DNA of 50,230 nucleotides from an uncultured Campylobacter sp. (GCF_938030685.1 NZ_CALHHX010000214.1:1-50230); one strand, 5' to 3'. Shown: positions 40,732 to 49,434, counted from the first letter of the stretch. Numbers and translations are program-made. Notes: generated by a model not told the origin, from the letters alone.

Positions 40732-41348
40732 CTTTTCTCCTCGATCATCAACAGTAACGGAGTAAGCACGGCGTGAGCTTTGGCGTTATGCTCGGCAAGG
40801 TAACTCAAGCGGTCAATCCGCTGCAGCTCATCGCCGCTTAGCCTAACGCCCGCTTCGAAGCACTCTAGCGCGATCTCGCCGATGAGCGCTTTTAGCGCCG
40901 TTTTGTCCAGCTCGCTCTTGCGCTCCAGCGCGATCTGCGCGTCGATAAACTCAACCGCTTCCTTTAGGCTGAGCCTGGCTAAATTTAGCCCAGTGCGGTA
41001 TCTGGGCTTTCGCACGCAGAGATTTTGCACCACGAGGCGCGATCGGATGGTAGGCAGCAGGGCGTTGATGAAAGGGGTGATCAGGAAAAACACCGTGTTT
41101 TTAGGCGGCTCCTCTAAAATTTTAAGCAGAGCGTTTTGCGCCTCCTCGCCGAATTTCGTAGCGGCGATGACGATGATCTTATCCTCGCGCTCGGCGACGT
41201 AGGCTTCGTCTATGATCTTTCGCGCCTCGTCGATCTTAAGCTCGGTGCTTTCAAAAAACCTTAAATTTTTGCGCGGAATTTCGGCTAAAATTTTATCTTT
41301 AAAGCCCTCATAATCGCTCGTTAAAACGATCTGATTTATGATTTTCAA
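40728..41348 (-). CDS. holB: DNA polymerase III delta'-like subunit
   Basis: This 206-residue protein is the short epsilonproteobacterial form of the clamp-loader delta' subunit. The recognisable segment is ATKFGEEAQNALLKILEEPP then FFLITPFINALLPTIRSRLV, the RFC-type region with the SR motif. It lacks the Walker A and zinc motifs of full AAA+ clamp-loader proteins, as expected for a non-ATPase subunit of this size. It lies between hobA and folP, each overlapping by 4 bases. Confidence 0.85.
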   Translation of the reverse strand: MKIINQIVLTSDYEGFKDKILAEIPRKNLRFFESTELKIDEARKIIDEAYVAEREDKIIVIAATKFGEEAQNALLKILEEPPKNTVFFLITPFINALLPTIRSRLVVQNLCVRKPRYRTGLNLARLSLKEAVEFIDAQIALERKSELDKTALKALIGEIALECFEAGVRLSGDELQRIDRLSYLAEHNAKAHAVLTPLLLMIEEKR

Positions 41349-41878
41349 AGCACCACTTCGTCAAAAAGCACGGCGTCGATGCTTTTGTCTAAAATTTTAA
41401 AAAGTTGGATCAGTTTTAGATCCAGGCTCGGATCGCTCTCGCTCATATAAAAGCTGTTTTGCAGCCTCTCGTCGATGAGCCACAGATAGCTATCTTCGTG
41501 GCTTTTGGCGATTTTGGCCAGCGGATGGTTGCCGTTGCCGATGTAAAAATATATAAAGCCGTTGGCAAACGCGAGGCTTAGCATATCGTTTAGCAGCAGC
41601 GCGTCCTCCAGGCTATTTACTCCGCCGCGGTAGAGCGAGCGCAGAGAAAAAAACGGCAGTAGCGGGCGTGAGTTGGTAGAGGAGTTGATCTTTTTGATGA
41701 TGTATTCGCTAAACCAGCTTCGCTCATCGTCGCAGATGACGATGAAAGCAAAGCCGTCGTGGAGGAATTTCAGCTTTGATGCTAAAAGCGGCGTCCAGTC
41801 CTCCTTGCGATCCTCAAGCCACTCAAGCCCGGGCTCGGAGCGCATCGCCGTGACGCTCCAAGTGTGCAGATCCTGCAT
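41345..41878 (-). CDS. hobA: HobA, DnaA-binding initiation factor
   Basis: HobA is a tetrameric protein that brings DnaA together at the origin in Helicobacter and Campylobacter and is structurally similar to DiaA. This 177-residue protein starts DLHTWSVTAMRSEPGLEWLE and has FIVICDDERSWFSEYIIKKI, then RPLLPFFSLRSLY and DSYLWLIDERLQNSF, as in the family. It is restricted to epsilonproteobacteria. The position between lysC and the delta' gene is conserved. Confidence 0.92.
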   Translation of the reverse strand: MQDLHTWSVTAMRSEPGLEWLEDRKEDWTPLLASKLKFLHDGFAFIVICDDERSWFSEYIIKKINSSTNSRPLLPFFSLRSLYRGGVNSLEDALLLNDMLSLAFANGFIYFYIGNGNHPLAKIAKSHEDSYLWLIDERLQNSFYMSESDPSLDLKLIQLFKILDKSIDAVLFDEVVL

Positions 41879-43083
41879 TATTTATCCAAATCGTAGGCTT
41901 TATGCAGCGCGCGCACGGCAAGCTCGCCGTATTTGGCCTCTACGATCATCGAAATTTTAATCTCGCTCGTGGAGATCATCTGGATATTTATCCCTTCGTC
42001 CGCGAGCGTCTTAAACGCCTTGCTGGCTATGCCACTGTGGCTTTTCATACCCACTCCGACCAAAGAAACCTTTACGATATCGGCGTCCGATTCGATGATG
42101 GAATTCGGATTTGGATTTACCTCTTTCATTACCGCATAAGCAGTCTGCAGCTCGTTTTGCGGCACGGTAAAGCCCAAATTCGTCTCGCCGTTTCGTCCGA
42201 TATTTTGCACGATCATATCGACGTTGATCTCCTTGCTCGCAAGCGCGGAGAAAATTTCAGCCGCGACGCCGGGGCGATCCTCTACGTTTCTAATCGTGAT
42301 TCTTGCTTGATTTTTATCCAGTGCAATGCCGCTAATTACCGCATCTTCCATCTTTTCTTCTCCTGTTATGAGTGTTCCTTCATGATCGTTAAAACTGCTT
42401 CGCGTCACCAAATTTACGTTTAATTTCTTCGCAAGCTCAACGCTTCGATTTTGCAAAACCTTCGCCCCCAAGCTCGCAAGCTCAAGCATCTCGTCGTAGC
42501 TGATACGATCAAGCTTCTTAGCCTTTGGCTCGATGCGCGGATCGGTCGTATATACGCCGTCTACGTCGGTGTAAATTTCGCACAGATCGGCATTCAGCGC
42601 TCCTGCGACGGCGACTGCGCTAAGATCGCTTCCGCCTCGCCCGAGCGTAGTTACTTCGCCTGCGGTGCTGATACCTTGAAAGCCCGCGACGACGACGATT
42701 TTGCCCTGCTTTAACGCCTCTTGCATGCTTTTAGGATCGATCGAGACAATGCGAGCTTTGGTGTGAAAATTATCCGTCACGATGCCTGCGCCTCGCCCGC
42801 TAAACGCGATCGCAGCATAGCCCTTGGCATTTAGCGCGATAGCTAAAAGTGCGCTCGTGACGCGCTCGCCCGAGCTTAGCAGCACATCCATCTCTCTGCC
42901 TACGGGAGTTTTAGTAAAAAATTCCGCCTGCTCGATGAGCTGATTGGTAACGCCGCTCATCGCAGAGACGATTACCGCGACATCGTGTCCTTCGTTTTTA
43001 GTCTTTATCACGCGCTGCGCAACCGCCTCGATCCGCTCTAGCGTGCCGACGCTCGTACCGCCGTATTTTTGAACGATCAGCAT
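41878..43083 (-). CDS. lysC: Aspartate kinase
   Basis: This enzyme phosphorylates aspartate, the first step towards lysine, threonine and methionine, and diaminopimelate for the cell wall. The 401-residue protein opens LIVQKYGGTSVGTLERIEAV and has the kinase motifs GFQGISTAGEVTTLGRGGSD and CEIYTDVDGVYTTDPRI. Two ACT domains begin near residue 265 (RITIRNVEDRPGVAAEIFSA). These ACT domains usually give feedback control by lysine or threonine. Its start abuts the rppH stop, and hobA follows at once. Confidence 0.97.
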   Translation of the reverse strand: MLIVQKYGGTSVGTLERIEAVAQRVIKTKNEGHDVAVIVSAMSGVTNQLIEQAEFFTKTPVGREMDVLLSSGERVTSALLAIALNAKGYAAIAFSGRGAGIVTDNFHTKARIVSIDPKSMQEALKQGKIVVVAGFQGISTAGEVTTLGRGGSDLSAVAVAGALNADLCEIYTDVDGVYTTDPRIEPKAKKLDRISYDEMLELASLGAKVLQNRSVELAKKLNVNLVTRSSFNDHEGTLITGEEKMEDAVISGIALDKNQARITIRNVEDRPGVAAEIFSALASKEINVDMIVQNIGRNGETNLGFTVPQNELQTAYAVMKEVNPNPNSIIESDADIVKVSLVGVGMKSHSGIASKAFKTLADEGINIQMISTSEIKISMIVEAKYGELAVRALHKAYDLDK

Positions 43084-43553
43084 TAAATGTAACCCTCCTC
43101 CTTAAAATATTTTAAAACCGTCGCGTAAATCGGCTTTTTGAAGTGATTTACGTGCCTTAAAACCTCATTCGCGCCTACGAATTTAAATGCGTCGAACTCC
43201 GGAAGTTTAGTATTGATGTTTATATCGGCTAAGCTTCGCAATCTCACCAAAAAATACCTTTGAATTTGCCCGTCGTATGGGCGCATCTTTTGAGCTACCC
43301 CATCGGGAAAGTCGTAGCTAAGCCACTTCGGGCACTCAGCGATGATATCGACTTTGCTTGTTCCGATCTCCTCACCGAGCTCTCTGCGGATCGCCATCTT
43401 AGGCGTCTCACCATCGTCGATACCGCCTTGAGGGAACTGCCATGCTCCTCTGACGTCGCTTCGTTGCGCGATTAAAATTTCGCAGTTAAACGGATACGAT
43501 GGCGAAAGCACGATTGCAGCGACATTCGGTCTGTAATTTTTCTCTTTTTCCAT
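43083..43553 (-). CDS. rppH: RNA pyrophosphohydrolase (Nudix)
   Basis: RppH removes pyrophosphate from the 5' end of mRNA and so starts its decay. The Nudix box is GGIDDGETPKMAIRRELGEE followed by IG, which fits Gx5Ex7REUxEExGU. The typical start YRPNVAAIVLSPSYPFNCEI and the WQFPQGG motif are present. I prefer the ATG at 43553 to a TTG at 43580 since the family begins MEKEKNYRPN here; that gives 156 residues. It is the first gene of the minus-strand block and is divergent from hemW. Confidence 0.92.
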   Translation of the reverse strand: MEKEKNYRPNVAAIVLSPSYPFNCEILIAQRSDVRGAWQFPQGGIDDGETPKMAIRRELGEEIGTSKVDIIAECPKWLSYDFPDGVAQKMRPYDGQIQRYFLVRLRSLADININTKLPEFDAFKFVGANEVLRHVNHFKKPIYATVLKYFKEEGYI

Positions 43554-43691
43554 CTCGTTTTTCTCGTAAAAAATTTTCAAAATCTTACCGAAAAAATATT
43601 AAAATTTGCGTTAATAGGCTCGAAATTTATCTGAATTTTCGCTTTATTTGGCTAAATTTTGCTTTTGAAATTTCACGCCCAAGGGAAGCCC

Positions 43692-44765
43692 TTGCACATC
43701 TATATCCACGTGCCGTTTTGCACCTCCAAATGCCCGTATTGCGCCTTTGGCTCCTTCAGCGACAAATTTAACCTCGTGCGCGAGTATTTTTCGGCACTAC
43801 GGCTTGAAGTGCGCGATTTTTTGGCGAAAAATCCGCATGCGCAAATTTCAACGCTTTTTATCGGCGGAGGCACGCCAAGTGCCGTGGATGCAGGGCTTTA
43901 CGATGAAATTTTTGCGCTGCTTGCGCCGCATTTTACCGCCAAAGCTGAAATCAGCTCGGAAGCTAATCCAAACTCCGCTAGCCCCGCCTGGCTTAGGACG
44001 ATGCAGGGGCTCGGCGTAAATCGCATCAGCTTCGGCGCGCAAAGCTTCAACGACGCCAAGCTAAAATTCCTTGGTCGCGCGCACAGTGCGGCGCAGATTT
44101 TTCTGGCGGTGCAAAATGCCAAAGCGGCGGGCTTTGACAATATAAATTTGGATCTAATCTATGCAAGCAAATTTGACGATAAAAGGAATTTAAAATTTGA
44201 AATGGCTGAGCTTGCGCGCTGTGAAGTGCCGCATCTAAGCGCCTATGCGCTAAGCCTTGAGGAAAACACGCCCTTTTTTGGGCGCGAAAGCTTCAAAAGG
44301 GAAAGCGCGGCTCTAGCTAAATTTCTCTTTGCCCTTGCGGCGGATAGCGGCTTTAGTCAGTATGAAATTTCAAATTTTGCCGCGCGCGGACTACGCTGTA
44401 AGCACAATCTGGCTTACTGGCACGGCGAGGATTACGCGGGATTTGGGGCATTTGCGGTCGGAACTAGCGGGCAGGTGCGCCTTAGCTCGCCTAAAAATTT
44501 GCAAGACTACATTGCAGATCCGCTGCAAAAACAGCGCGAAGCCCTAAGCGCGCAGGATAAAAAGCTCGAGCGCATATTTCTTGGGCTGCGCTGCGTTTTG
44601 GGATTTGAGGCGCAAATTTTAGACGCTGCGGAGCTAAGCAACGCGCAGCTGCTCGTGCGCGAAAAAAAGCTGAAATTCGGCGAGGATAAATTTTATAATC
44701 CTAACTTTTTGCTTGCCGACGAGATCGCGCTTTTTATCACGCAAGAAAGCCGCCGCGGGCGCTAA
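43692..44765 (+). CDS. hemW: HemW-like radical SAM protein
   Basis: The protein has the radical SAM cluster motif CTSKCPYC near its start (HIYIHVPFC), the glycine-rich IGGGTPSAV, and EANPNSASPAWL, NRISFGAQSFND and DNINLDLIYA. It ends with a HemN-type C-terminal part (SQYEISNFAARGLRCKHNLA). HemW is a heme chaperone rather than the oxygen-independent coproporphyrinogen oxidase, and the two are often confused. I take the TTG at 43692 as start because AAGGGA lies just before it and the family begins at HIYIH; an upstream TTG at 43659 is possible. Confidence 0.92.
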   Translation: MHIYIHVPFCTSKCPYCAFGSFSDKFNLVREYFSALRLEVRDFLAKNPHAQISTLFIGGGTPSAVDAGLYDEIFALLAPHFTAKAEISSEANPNSASPAWLRTMQGLGVNRISFGAQSFNDAKLKFLGRAHSAAQIFLAVQNAKAAGFDNINLDLIYASKFDDKRNLKFEMAELARCEVPHLSAYALSLEENTPFFGRESFKRESAALAKFLFALAADSGFSQYEISNFAARGLRCKHNLAYWHGEDYAGFGAFAVGTSGQVRLSSPKNLQDYIADPLQKQREALSAQDKKLERIFLGLRCVLGFEAQILDAAELSNAQLLVREKKLKFGEDKFYNPNFLLADEIALFITQESRRGR

Positions 44766-44789
44766 ATTTAAGATTAATGAAATTTTAGT

Positions 44790-44795
44790 TACAAT
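44790..44795 (+). promoter_or_regulatory. tatB: Possible -10 element of the tatB promoter
   Basis: TACAAT lies 28 bases upstream of the tatB ATG in the 57-base gap after hemW, with an AGGA ribosome-binding site close to the start codon. Confidence 0.35.
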
Positions 44796-44822
44796 ACGCC
44801 ACTTTTTACGTTAGGAAATTTT

Positions 44823-45542
44823 ATGTTTGGTATCAGTATGCCTGAAATTACGGTCATTTTAATCATCGCGATAATCGTGCTGGGGCCCGAAAAACTCCCA
44901 AAAGTGCTGGTCGAGCTCGCGAAATACTTCAAAGTCATCAAAAAAACCATCAACGACGCAAAATCGAGCTTCGATCAGGAGCTTCGCATCGCCGAGCTCA
45001 AAGAGGACGCCAAAAAATATAAAGAGAGTATCACACAAGCAAGTGAGGGCGTGCGCAAAAAGCTCACGTTTGAGGAGCTCGACGAGATAAAAGGCGGCAT
45101 AGACTCGGTCAAAGAGACGCTAAATGCGGGGCTAAAAGACGCGGAAAGCTCGCTTAAAGAAACGCTTAGCTCGGACGCCGCCAAAGACGTGCTAAACTCC
45201 GCGAAAGTCTCGGCGCAAAAACAAAGCGAGACGGCAAATTTAAAAGCAAATTCGAGCGGCGAAAATTCCGCGCAAAGCTCGGGCGCCGCGAACTCTATGC
45301 AAGGCTCCGCCGGCGGTGCAATGAATTCCGGCGCTGAAAGCAAAAGCGCGAATTCTAGTGCCGAAAATAAAAGCAAAAATTCCATGCCGAGCACGGGCAA
45401 CAGTGCAGGAAATTCCGCACAAAATACGAATGCAAGCGGTGAAGCGAAAAGCGCTGCGCAAAATATGAATGTAAATTTAAACGGCGATGCGCAAAATTCT
45501 ATGCAAAATTCCGCGCAAAATAACGACACGCAAAAATCATAA
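44823..45542 (+). CDS. tatB: Sec-independent protein translocase TatB with a low-complexity tail
   Basis: TatB works with TatC to recognise folded proteins carrying twin-arginine signals. It has the single N-terminal helix, MPEITVILIIAIIVLGPEKLP with the conserved Gly-Pro hinge, followed by an amphipathic helix VELAKYFKVIKKTINDAKS. A coiled charged region runs to about residue 130. The remaining 110 residues are almost only Asn, Ser, Ala, Gly, Gln and Lys, for example NSAGNSAQNTNASGEA. TatB tails vary, but this one is unusually long and matches the style of the inserts in mnmE and other genes here. tatC follows after 15 bases. Confidence 0.94.
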   Translation: MFGISMPEITVILIIAIIVLGPEKLPKVLVELAKYFKVIKKTINDAKSSFDQELRIAELKEDAKKYKESITQASEGVRKKLTFEELDEIKGGIDSVKETLNAGLKDAESSLKETLSSDAAKDVLNSAKVSAQKQSETANLKANSSGENSAQSSGAANSMQGSAGGAMNSGAESKSANSSAENKSKNSMPSTGNSAGNSAQNTNASGEAKSAAQNMNVNLNGDAQNSMQNSAQNNDTQKS

Positions 45543-45557
45543 TGAGAGAGAAATTTA

Positions 45558-46313
45558 ATGTTTGAAGAGCTAAAACCCCATCTAGCCGAGCTTCGCAAGC
45601 GCCTAGTTATCTCCGTGCTTTCCGTCATCGTCCTTTTCATCGCGTGCTTCGGCTTTTGGGAAGATATTTTAGGCTTTATGACCCGTCCGCTGGTGCGCGT
45701 GCTTCCTAAAGGCAGTGAGATCATCTTTACCCAGCTTGGCGAAACGTTTTTTACCGCGATGAAGGTATCGTTTTTCACCTCGCTGCTTCTAGCGATGCCG
45801 ATAATTTTCTGGCAGGCGTGGCTTTTCGTAGCGCCTGGGCTTTACGATAACGAGAAAAAATACGTCATCCCCTTCGTTAGCGGAGCGAGCGTTATGTTCT
45901 TTTTAGGCGCAGCGTTTTGCTATTTTTTCGTAATCCCCGTCGCGTTTAATTTCTTGGTAAATTTTGGCGCCAAGCAATTTACTGCGATGCCTACGATCGG
46001 TGAATATGTAGGCTTTTTCGCTAAGCTCGTCGTCGCATTCGGCATCAGTTTCGAGCTTCCTGTAGTAACCTTTTTCCTAGCTAAAATCGGGCTTGTGACA
46101 AACAAAAGCCTAAGCGATTTTTTCCGCTACGCAATCGTCATTATTTTCATCTTTGCAGCGGTGATGACGCCGCCGGACGTGCTTAGTCAGTTTATGCTCG
46201 CAACTCCGCTAATTGCGCTTTATCTGCTTTCAATCTTCATCGCCAAAATGATAAATCCGTATAAGCAGGAGGATGACGAAGGCGAAAATTCCACGGACGT
46301 AGCGCAGGCGTGA
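45558..46313 (+). CDS. tatC: Sec-independent protein translocase TatC
   Basis: TatC is the six-helix core receptor of the twin-arginine translocon. The 251-residue protein starts FEELKPHLAELRKRLVISVL, the conserved cytoplasmic N-terminus. It has FTQLGETFFTAMKVSFFTSL, then QAWLFVAPGLYDNEKKYVIP, FAKLVVAFGISFELPVV and VMTPPDVLSQFMLATPLIAL, all diagnostic. It overlaps nothing but lies 1 base before queA and 15 bases after tatB, so tatB-tatC-queA is one operon. Length is normal. Confidence 0.97.
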   Translation: MFEELKPHLAELRKRLVISVLSVIVLFIACFGFWEDILGFMTRPLVRVLPKGSEIIFTQLGETFFTAMKVSFFTSLLLAMPIIFWQAWLFVAPGLYDNEKKYVIPFVSGASVMFFLGAAFCYFFVIPVAFNFLVNFGAKQFTAMPTIGEYVGFFAKLVVAFGISFELPVVTFFLAKIGLVTNKSLSDFFRYAIVIIFIFAAVMTPPDVLSQFMLATPLIALYLLSIFIAKMINPYKQEDDEGENSTDVAQA

Positions 46314-46314
46314 G

Positions 46315-47334
46315 ATGGCGGATCTAAATTTAGTTGGCAGCTACGATTACGAGCTTCCTAGCGAGCTCATCGCAAGCGCGCCCGTGATGCCCAAACAAAA
46401 CGCGCGCCTGCTAATCTACGACCGCGCCAAAGAGCAGATCACTCACGCGCACTTCGGCGATTTGGCGGATGCCCTGCCGCCTTGCGATATTATTTTTAAC
46501 GACACGCGGGTGATTAAGGCGCGCCTTTTCGGTCATAAAAACAGCGGCGGCAAAATCGAGCTTCTGCTAAACTCGCCGCTTGAGGGCGATAAATTTAGCG
46601 CCTATATCCGCGGCAGCGTCAAAGCGGGTAGCGAATTAAAATTTCAAAGCGGTCTTAACGCGCGCGTTTGTGAGCTGATAGAAGGCGGGCTTCGCATCGT
46701 GCAGTTTGAGCAGGGCGGCGAAGCTTTAAACACCCATGATGTTTTTGAAATTTGCGAACGTATCGGCCATGTGCCGCTGCCACCGTATATCAAGCGCACC
46801 GATACCAAGCAGGACGAAAGCTGGTATCAAAGCATCTTCGCGCGCGAGCAAGGCGCCGTCGCCGCACCCACCGCGAGCTTGCATTTTAACGATGCGATGC
46901 TAAACGATCTGCGCAAAAACCACGAAATTTATTTTATCACGCTGCACGTGGGCGCGGGCACCTTTAAGCCCGTGGAAGTAGCGGATCTGCGCGATCATAA
47001 GATGCACGGCGAGCTCTACTCTATCCCGCCGCAGACCGCGCAAATTCTAAAAAGCGAGCGAAAAATTTTAGGCGTGGGTACGACGGTAACGAGAACGATC
47101 GAAAATTTTGCACGCAATGGGCAAAGCAGCGGAATCTGCGAGCTGTTTTTGCACCCGGGCAACCCGCCGATAAGACAGAATTTTTTGCTTACAAATTTTC
47201 ACCTACCCAAATCCACGCTGATAATGCTCGTAGCGAGCTTCATCGGTCTTGAGCGCACGCTTGAGCTCTACCGCATCGCAGTGGAGCAAAGATACCGCTT
47301 CTACTCCTATGGCGATGGGATGCTTGTGCTATGA
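46315..47334 (+). CDS. queA: S-adenosylmethionine:tRNA ribosyltransferase-isomerase
   Basis: QueA moves a ribosyl group from S-adenosylmethionine to preQ1 in tRNA during queuosine synthesis. The 339-residue protein starts SYDYELPSELIASAP and has NDTRVIKARLFG, FAREQGAVAAPTASLHF, LHVGAGTFKPVEV and LFLHPGNPPIRQNFLLTNFH, all family motifs. The ATG starts 1 base after the tatC stop. A kinase-like gene overlaps its end by 4 bases. Confidence 0.97.
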   Translation: MADLNLVGSYDYELPSELIASAPVMPKQNARLLIYDRAKEQITHAHFGDLADALPPCDIIFNDTRVIKARLFGHKNSGGKIELLLNSPLEGDKFSAYIRGSVKAGSELKFQSGLNARVCELIEGGLRIVQFEQGGEALNTHDVFEICERIGHVPLPPYIKRTDTKQDESWYQSIFAREQGAVAAPTASLHFNDAMLNDLRKNHEIYFITLHVGAGTFKPVEVADLRDHKMHGELYSIPPQTAQILKSERKILGVGTTVTRTIENFARNGQSSGICELFLHPGNPPIRQNFLLTNFHLPKSTLIMLVASFIGLERTLELYRIAVEQRYRFYSYGDGMLVL

Positions 47335-48368
47335 AAGCCGTGGTTTTAGGCGCGCTAGCAATATTGGCTGCGACGGCAGGCTTTGCGGCAAGAAAACTTT
47401 TTGCTAAAAAGCCCGCCGTAAGCGGCAAAATTTTCTCCGCTGCGCCTAAAGCCAAAGAAAGTAATTCCGTCGTGCCTAGACGCGAGGATATCGCGCAGAT
47501 CGATATTTTAAAAATTTTAAAATTTCAAAGCGAAATTTTATTTGAGGAGTGCACAAAATACGACAGCACGCTCTATCTTAGTTTCCCACCGCAGCTACCG
47601 CGTATCTACGGCGGCGAGGTGCTAAATCTCACTAGCGCGGTCTTTGACGCGTGTGAGTTTTTCCTGCAAAATATCGCTGAGCCAATCCGCGTAAGCGTGG
47701 AATTTAGCAGTAAGGAACTTAGAGCAAATATGAGCTCTATCAAGCTCGACGTGCGAGTAGGTATCGATCGCGAGCTAAAGGATCCGCGTACCTATGCGCT
47801 TAAAAGTGCACTAGAAAGCGCTGCTAGCACGGATGATGAGTATCTTACTTCGGCGCAGACCCATTTGCGTGCACTCGGTTCGCATCCAAGTATTGGAGCC
47901 GACGGGCGAGGGACATTTATCAAAATGGATGCGGTGCTTAGCTGCTTCGCGCAGCAGAGCTTTGGCACAAAAAAATACGACTACAACGTCATCATCACGC
48001 ATAAAAACCGCGCGATCTTCGAGGAGCTGCGCGATTTTTTGAGCGGGCTTGGTTGCGACGTGATGCCAAACTCCAACTGGGAAAGCGCGAAGAGACATCT
48101 AAACGACTTCATCTACGTAGCCGACGTCGTCATCCTTGACGCCGAGATCCTACGCGCCAATATAAGCGAAATAAACTACCTCAACGCGCTGGAAAAAGAC
48201 GGGGTATTTTTCATATTTTTGCTCAAAAACAAACACTCGCTCAAGGTACTGGAGGGGCTAAATTTTAAATTTTTCAAGCTCGAGATGCCATATTTCTACG
48301 ACGAGTTTTATGCCACGCTCGATATCATCGAAAAGATCAAAAACGATGAGAATTTCTTGGGGCTGTAG
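47331..48368 (+). CDS. Membrane-anchored, degenerate sensor-kinase/receiver-like protein
   Basis: This 345-residue protein has one N-terminal membrane helix (VVLGALAILAATAGFAARKL). A region starting PRIYGGEVLNLTSAVFDACE, continuing to GRGTFIKMDAVLSCF, looks like a histidine-kinase ATPase domain without clear N, G1 or G2 boxes. The last 120 residues (NVIITHKNRAIFEELRDFLS, then VVILDAEIL) look like a response-regulator receiver fold. The expected phospho-acceptor position is inside VADVVILDAEI. Kinase activity is doubtful, and a binding or scaffold role is more likely. This reading comes from fold-like patterns only. The ATG overlaps the queA stop. Confidence 0.7.
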   Translation: MKAVVLGALAILAATAGFAARKLFAKKPAVSGKIFSAAPKAKESNSVVPRREDIAQIDILKILKFQSEILFEECTKYDSTLYLSFPPQLPRIYGGEVLNLTSAVFDACEFFLQNIAEPIRVSVEFSSKELRANMSSIKLDVRVGIDRELKDPRTYALKSALESAASTDDEYLTSAQTHLRALGSHPSIGADGRGTFIKMDAVLSCFAQQSFGTKKYDYNVIITHKNRAIFEELRDFLSGLGCDVMPNSNWESAKRHLNDFIYVADVVILDAEILRANISEINYLNALEKDGVFFIFLLKNKHSLKVLEGLNFKFFKLEMPYFYDEFYATLDIIEKIKNDENFLGL

Positions 48369-48407
48369 CGAACAGGCAGCGATAAATTTAAAACCGAAGA
48401 TATTGAA

Positions 48408-48860
48408 GTGCTATATTTTGACTTAGATTGGATCAAGGGCAATATAAACGATAGCGAATATACCTTAAGGCAGCAGCGGTATGAGGCGTATTTGGAAGGG
48501 CTACATAAAAATATGCATACGCTAGAAAGAATTTTTGCGGGCATAAACTTCAACGATTCGCTATTGCTACCCAAAAAACAAATCAATGAAAAGTTGCATT
48601 TGAAATTTTACATCGGAGATTTGCAAAATGGATATTATGAACTAAAATGCGTTATGAGCTCAGATCAAAGATGCGACGCGGCGCCCGGCGAAATAATAAC
48701 GAGCGAGATATTTTACGAAAATGGCAATTACCGCTTCTCTTTCATCCTTGCCTGCTTGAAGGAATATGCCGTTAACTTCTCCAGGATAGATAGCCTTAAA
48801 TTTAACGCGATTTCGCAGAAAAAATACCACTTTGAGCATAAGAAATTTAAACTTTCATAG
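48408..48860 (+). CDS. Orphan ORF of unknown function, probably N-terminally truncated
   Basis: A GTG at 48408 opens a 150-residue frame with YFDLDWIKGNINDSEYTLRQ, SLLLPKKQINEKLHLKFYIG and EYAVNFSRIDSLKF. The open frame continues upstream (DKFKTEDIEV) to the TAG that ends the previous gene, in the same frame and without any start, so the N-terminus may be lost. It vaguely recalls small domain families of unknown function such as DUF4085, but I am not sure. There is no clear ribosome-binding site. Confidence 0.5.
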   Translation: MLYFDLDWIKGNINDSEYTLRQQRYEAYLEGLHKNMHTLERIFAGINFNDSLLLPKKQINEKLHLKFYIGDLQNGYYELKCVMSSDQRCDAAPGEIITSEIFYENGNYRFSFILACLKEYAVNFSRIDSLKFNAISQKKYHFEHKKFKLS

Positions 48861-49185
48861 AAAACCGCGCGCCTCAGTCGTCGCGCATAAAATTTTGCCC
48901 GTAAAGATCGCACCTTAAATTTATCCCGCTTGCAAGCCGCAAACAACGTAAATTCCGTCGCGCCTTGCAGCTAAATTTATTAAATTTAACATAGTCCGCG
49001 CACAAGCAAGTTTATTTCGTCCGTTTACCTCAAAAACGCTCAAGCTCCATTTTTAAAATTTACGCCCCAGACAAGCTTAAGAGACTTTGACAAGCAGCCC
49101 AATCTATTTTGAGGCGCCCGATAAGACGTATATAAAGCGAGTAAATTTAAGAATTTAGTGCGAGGCTCGGCTCGCGATTTAAATT
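48861..49185. other. Intergenic region, nothing recognised
   Basis: These 325 bases separate two convergent genes. They contain AAATTT-type words and no convincing gene, tRNA or strong terminator. They may hold decayed sequence. Confidence 0.35.
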
Positions 49186-49434
49186 TTATCTTTCGCTCTC
49201 TTTTTTAGCCTTGACCGCCTCATAAAGCTCGTCGATCGAGGTCGCGGACGAGCCAGAGTATTTCTGCGCCGCTCGCATAGTCTTTTTGCCCCACTTACCG
49301 TCGATTGCCACGTCGTAGCCACCGAACATCAGACTGCGTTGGATATAATAGACTTTATCTTGCTGCGTCATATTTTGTTGCTTCTGCACTTCGCGCTCAG
49401 CATCTTTTGCCTGCTCACTTTTATGAACAAGCAT
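49186..49434 (-). CDS. Small protein with a peptidoglycan-binding-like domain
   Basis: This 82-residue protein has a charged N-terminus (SEQAKDAEREVQKQQNMTQQ). Then comes YYIQRSLMFGGYDVAIDGKW followed by GKKTMRAAQKYSG, which resembles the PG_binding_1 fold (Q..L...GY....DG..G..T..A...). It has no signal peptide and overlaps the upstream membrane gene by 14 bases, so it may act with it. The assignment is by pattern and needs a profile search. Its function is unknown. Confidence 0.6.
   Translation of the reverse strand: MLVHKSEQAKDAEREVQKQQNMTQQDKVYYIQRSLMFGGYDVAIDGKWGKKTMRAAQKYSGSSATSIDELYEAVKAKKESER

Noticed and set aside
44975..45778. 267-codon minus-strand frame across tatB and tatC
   Set aside because: Its Phe/Ala/Glu repeats are the complement of the Asn/Ser/Ala tail of TatB, and both tat genes are certain.
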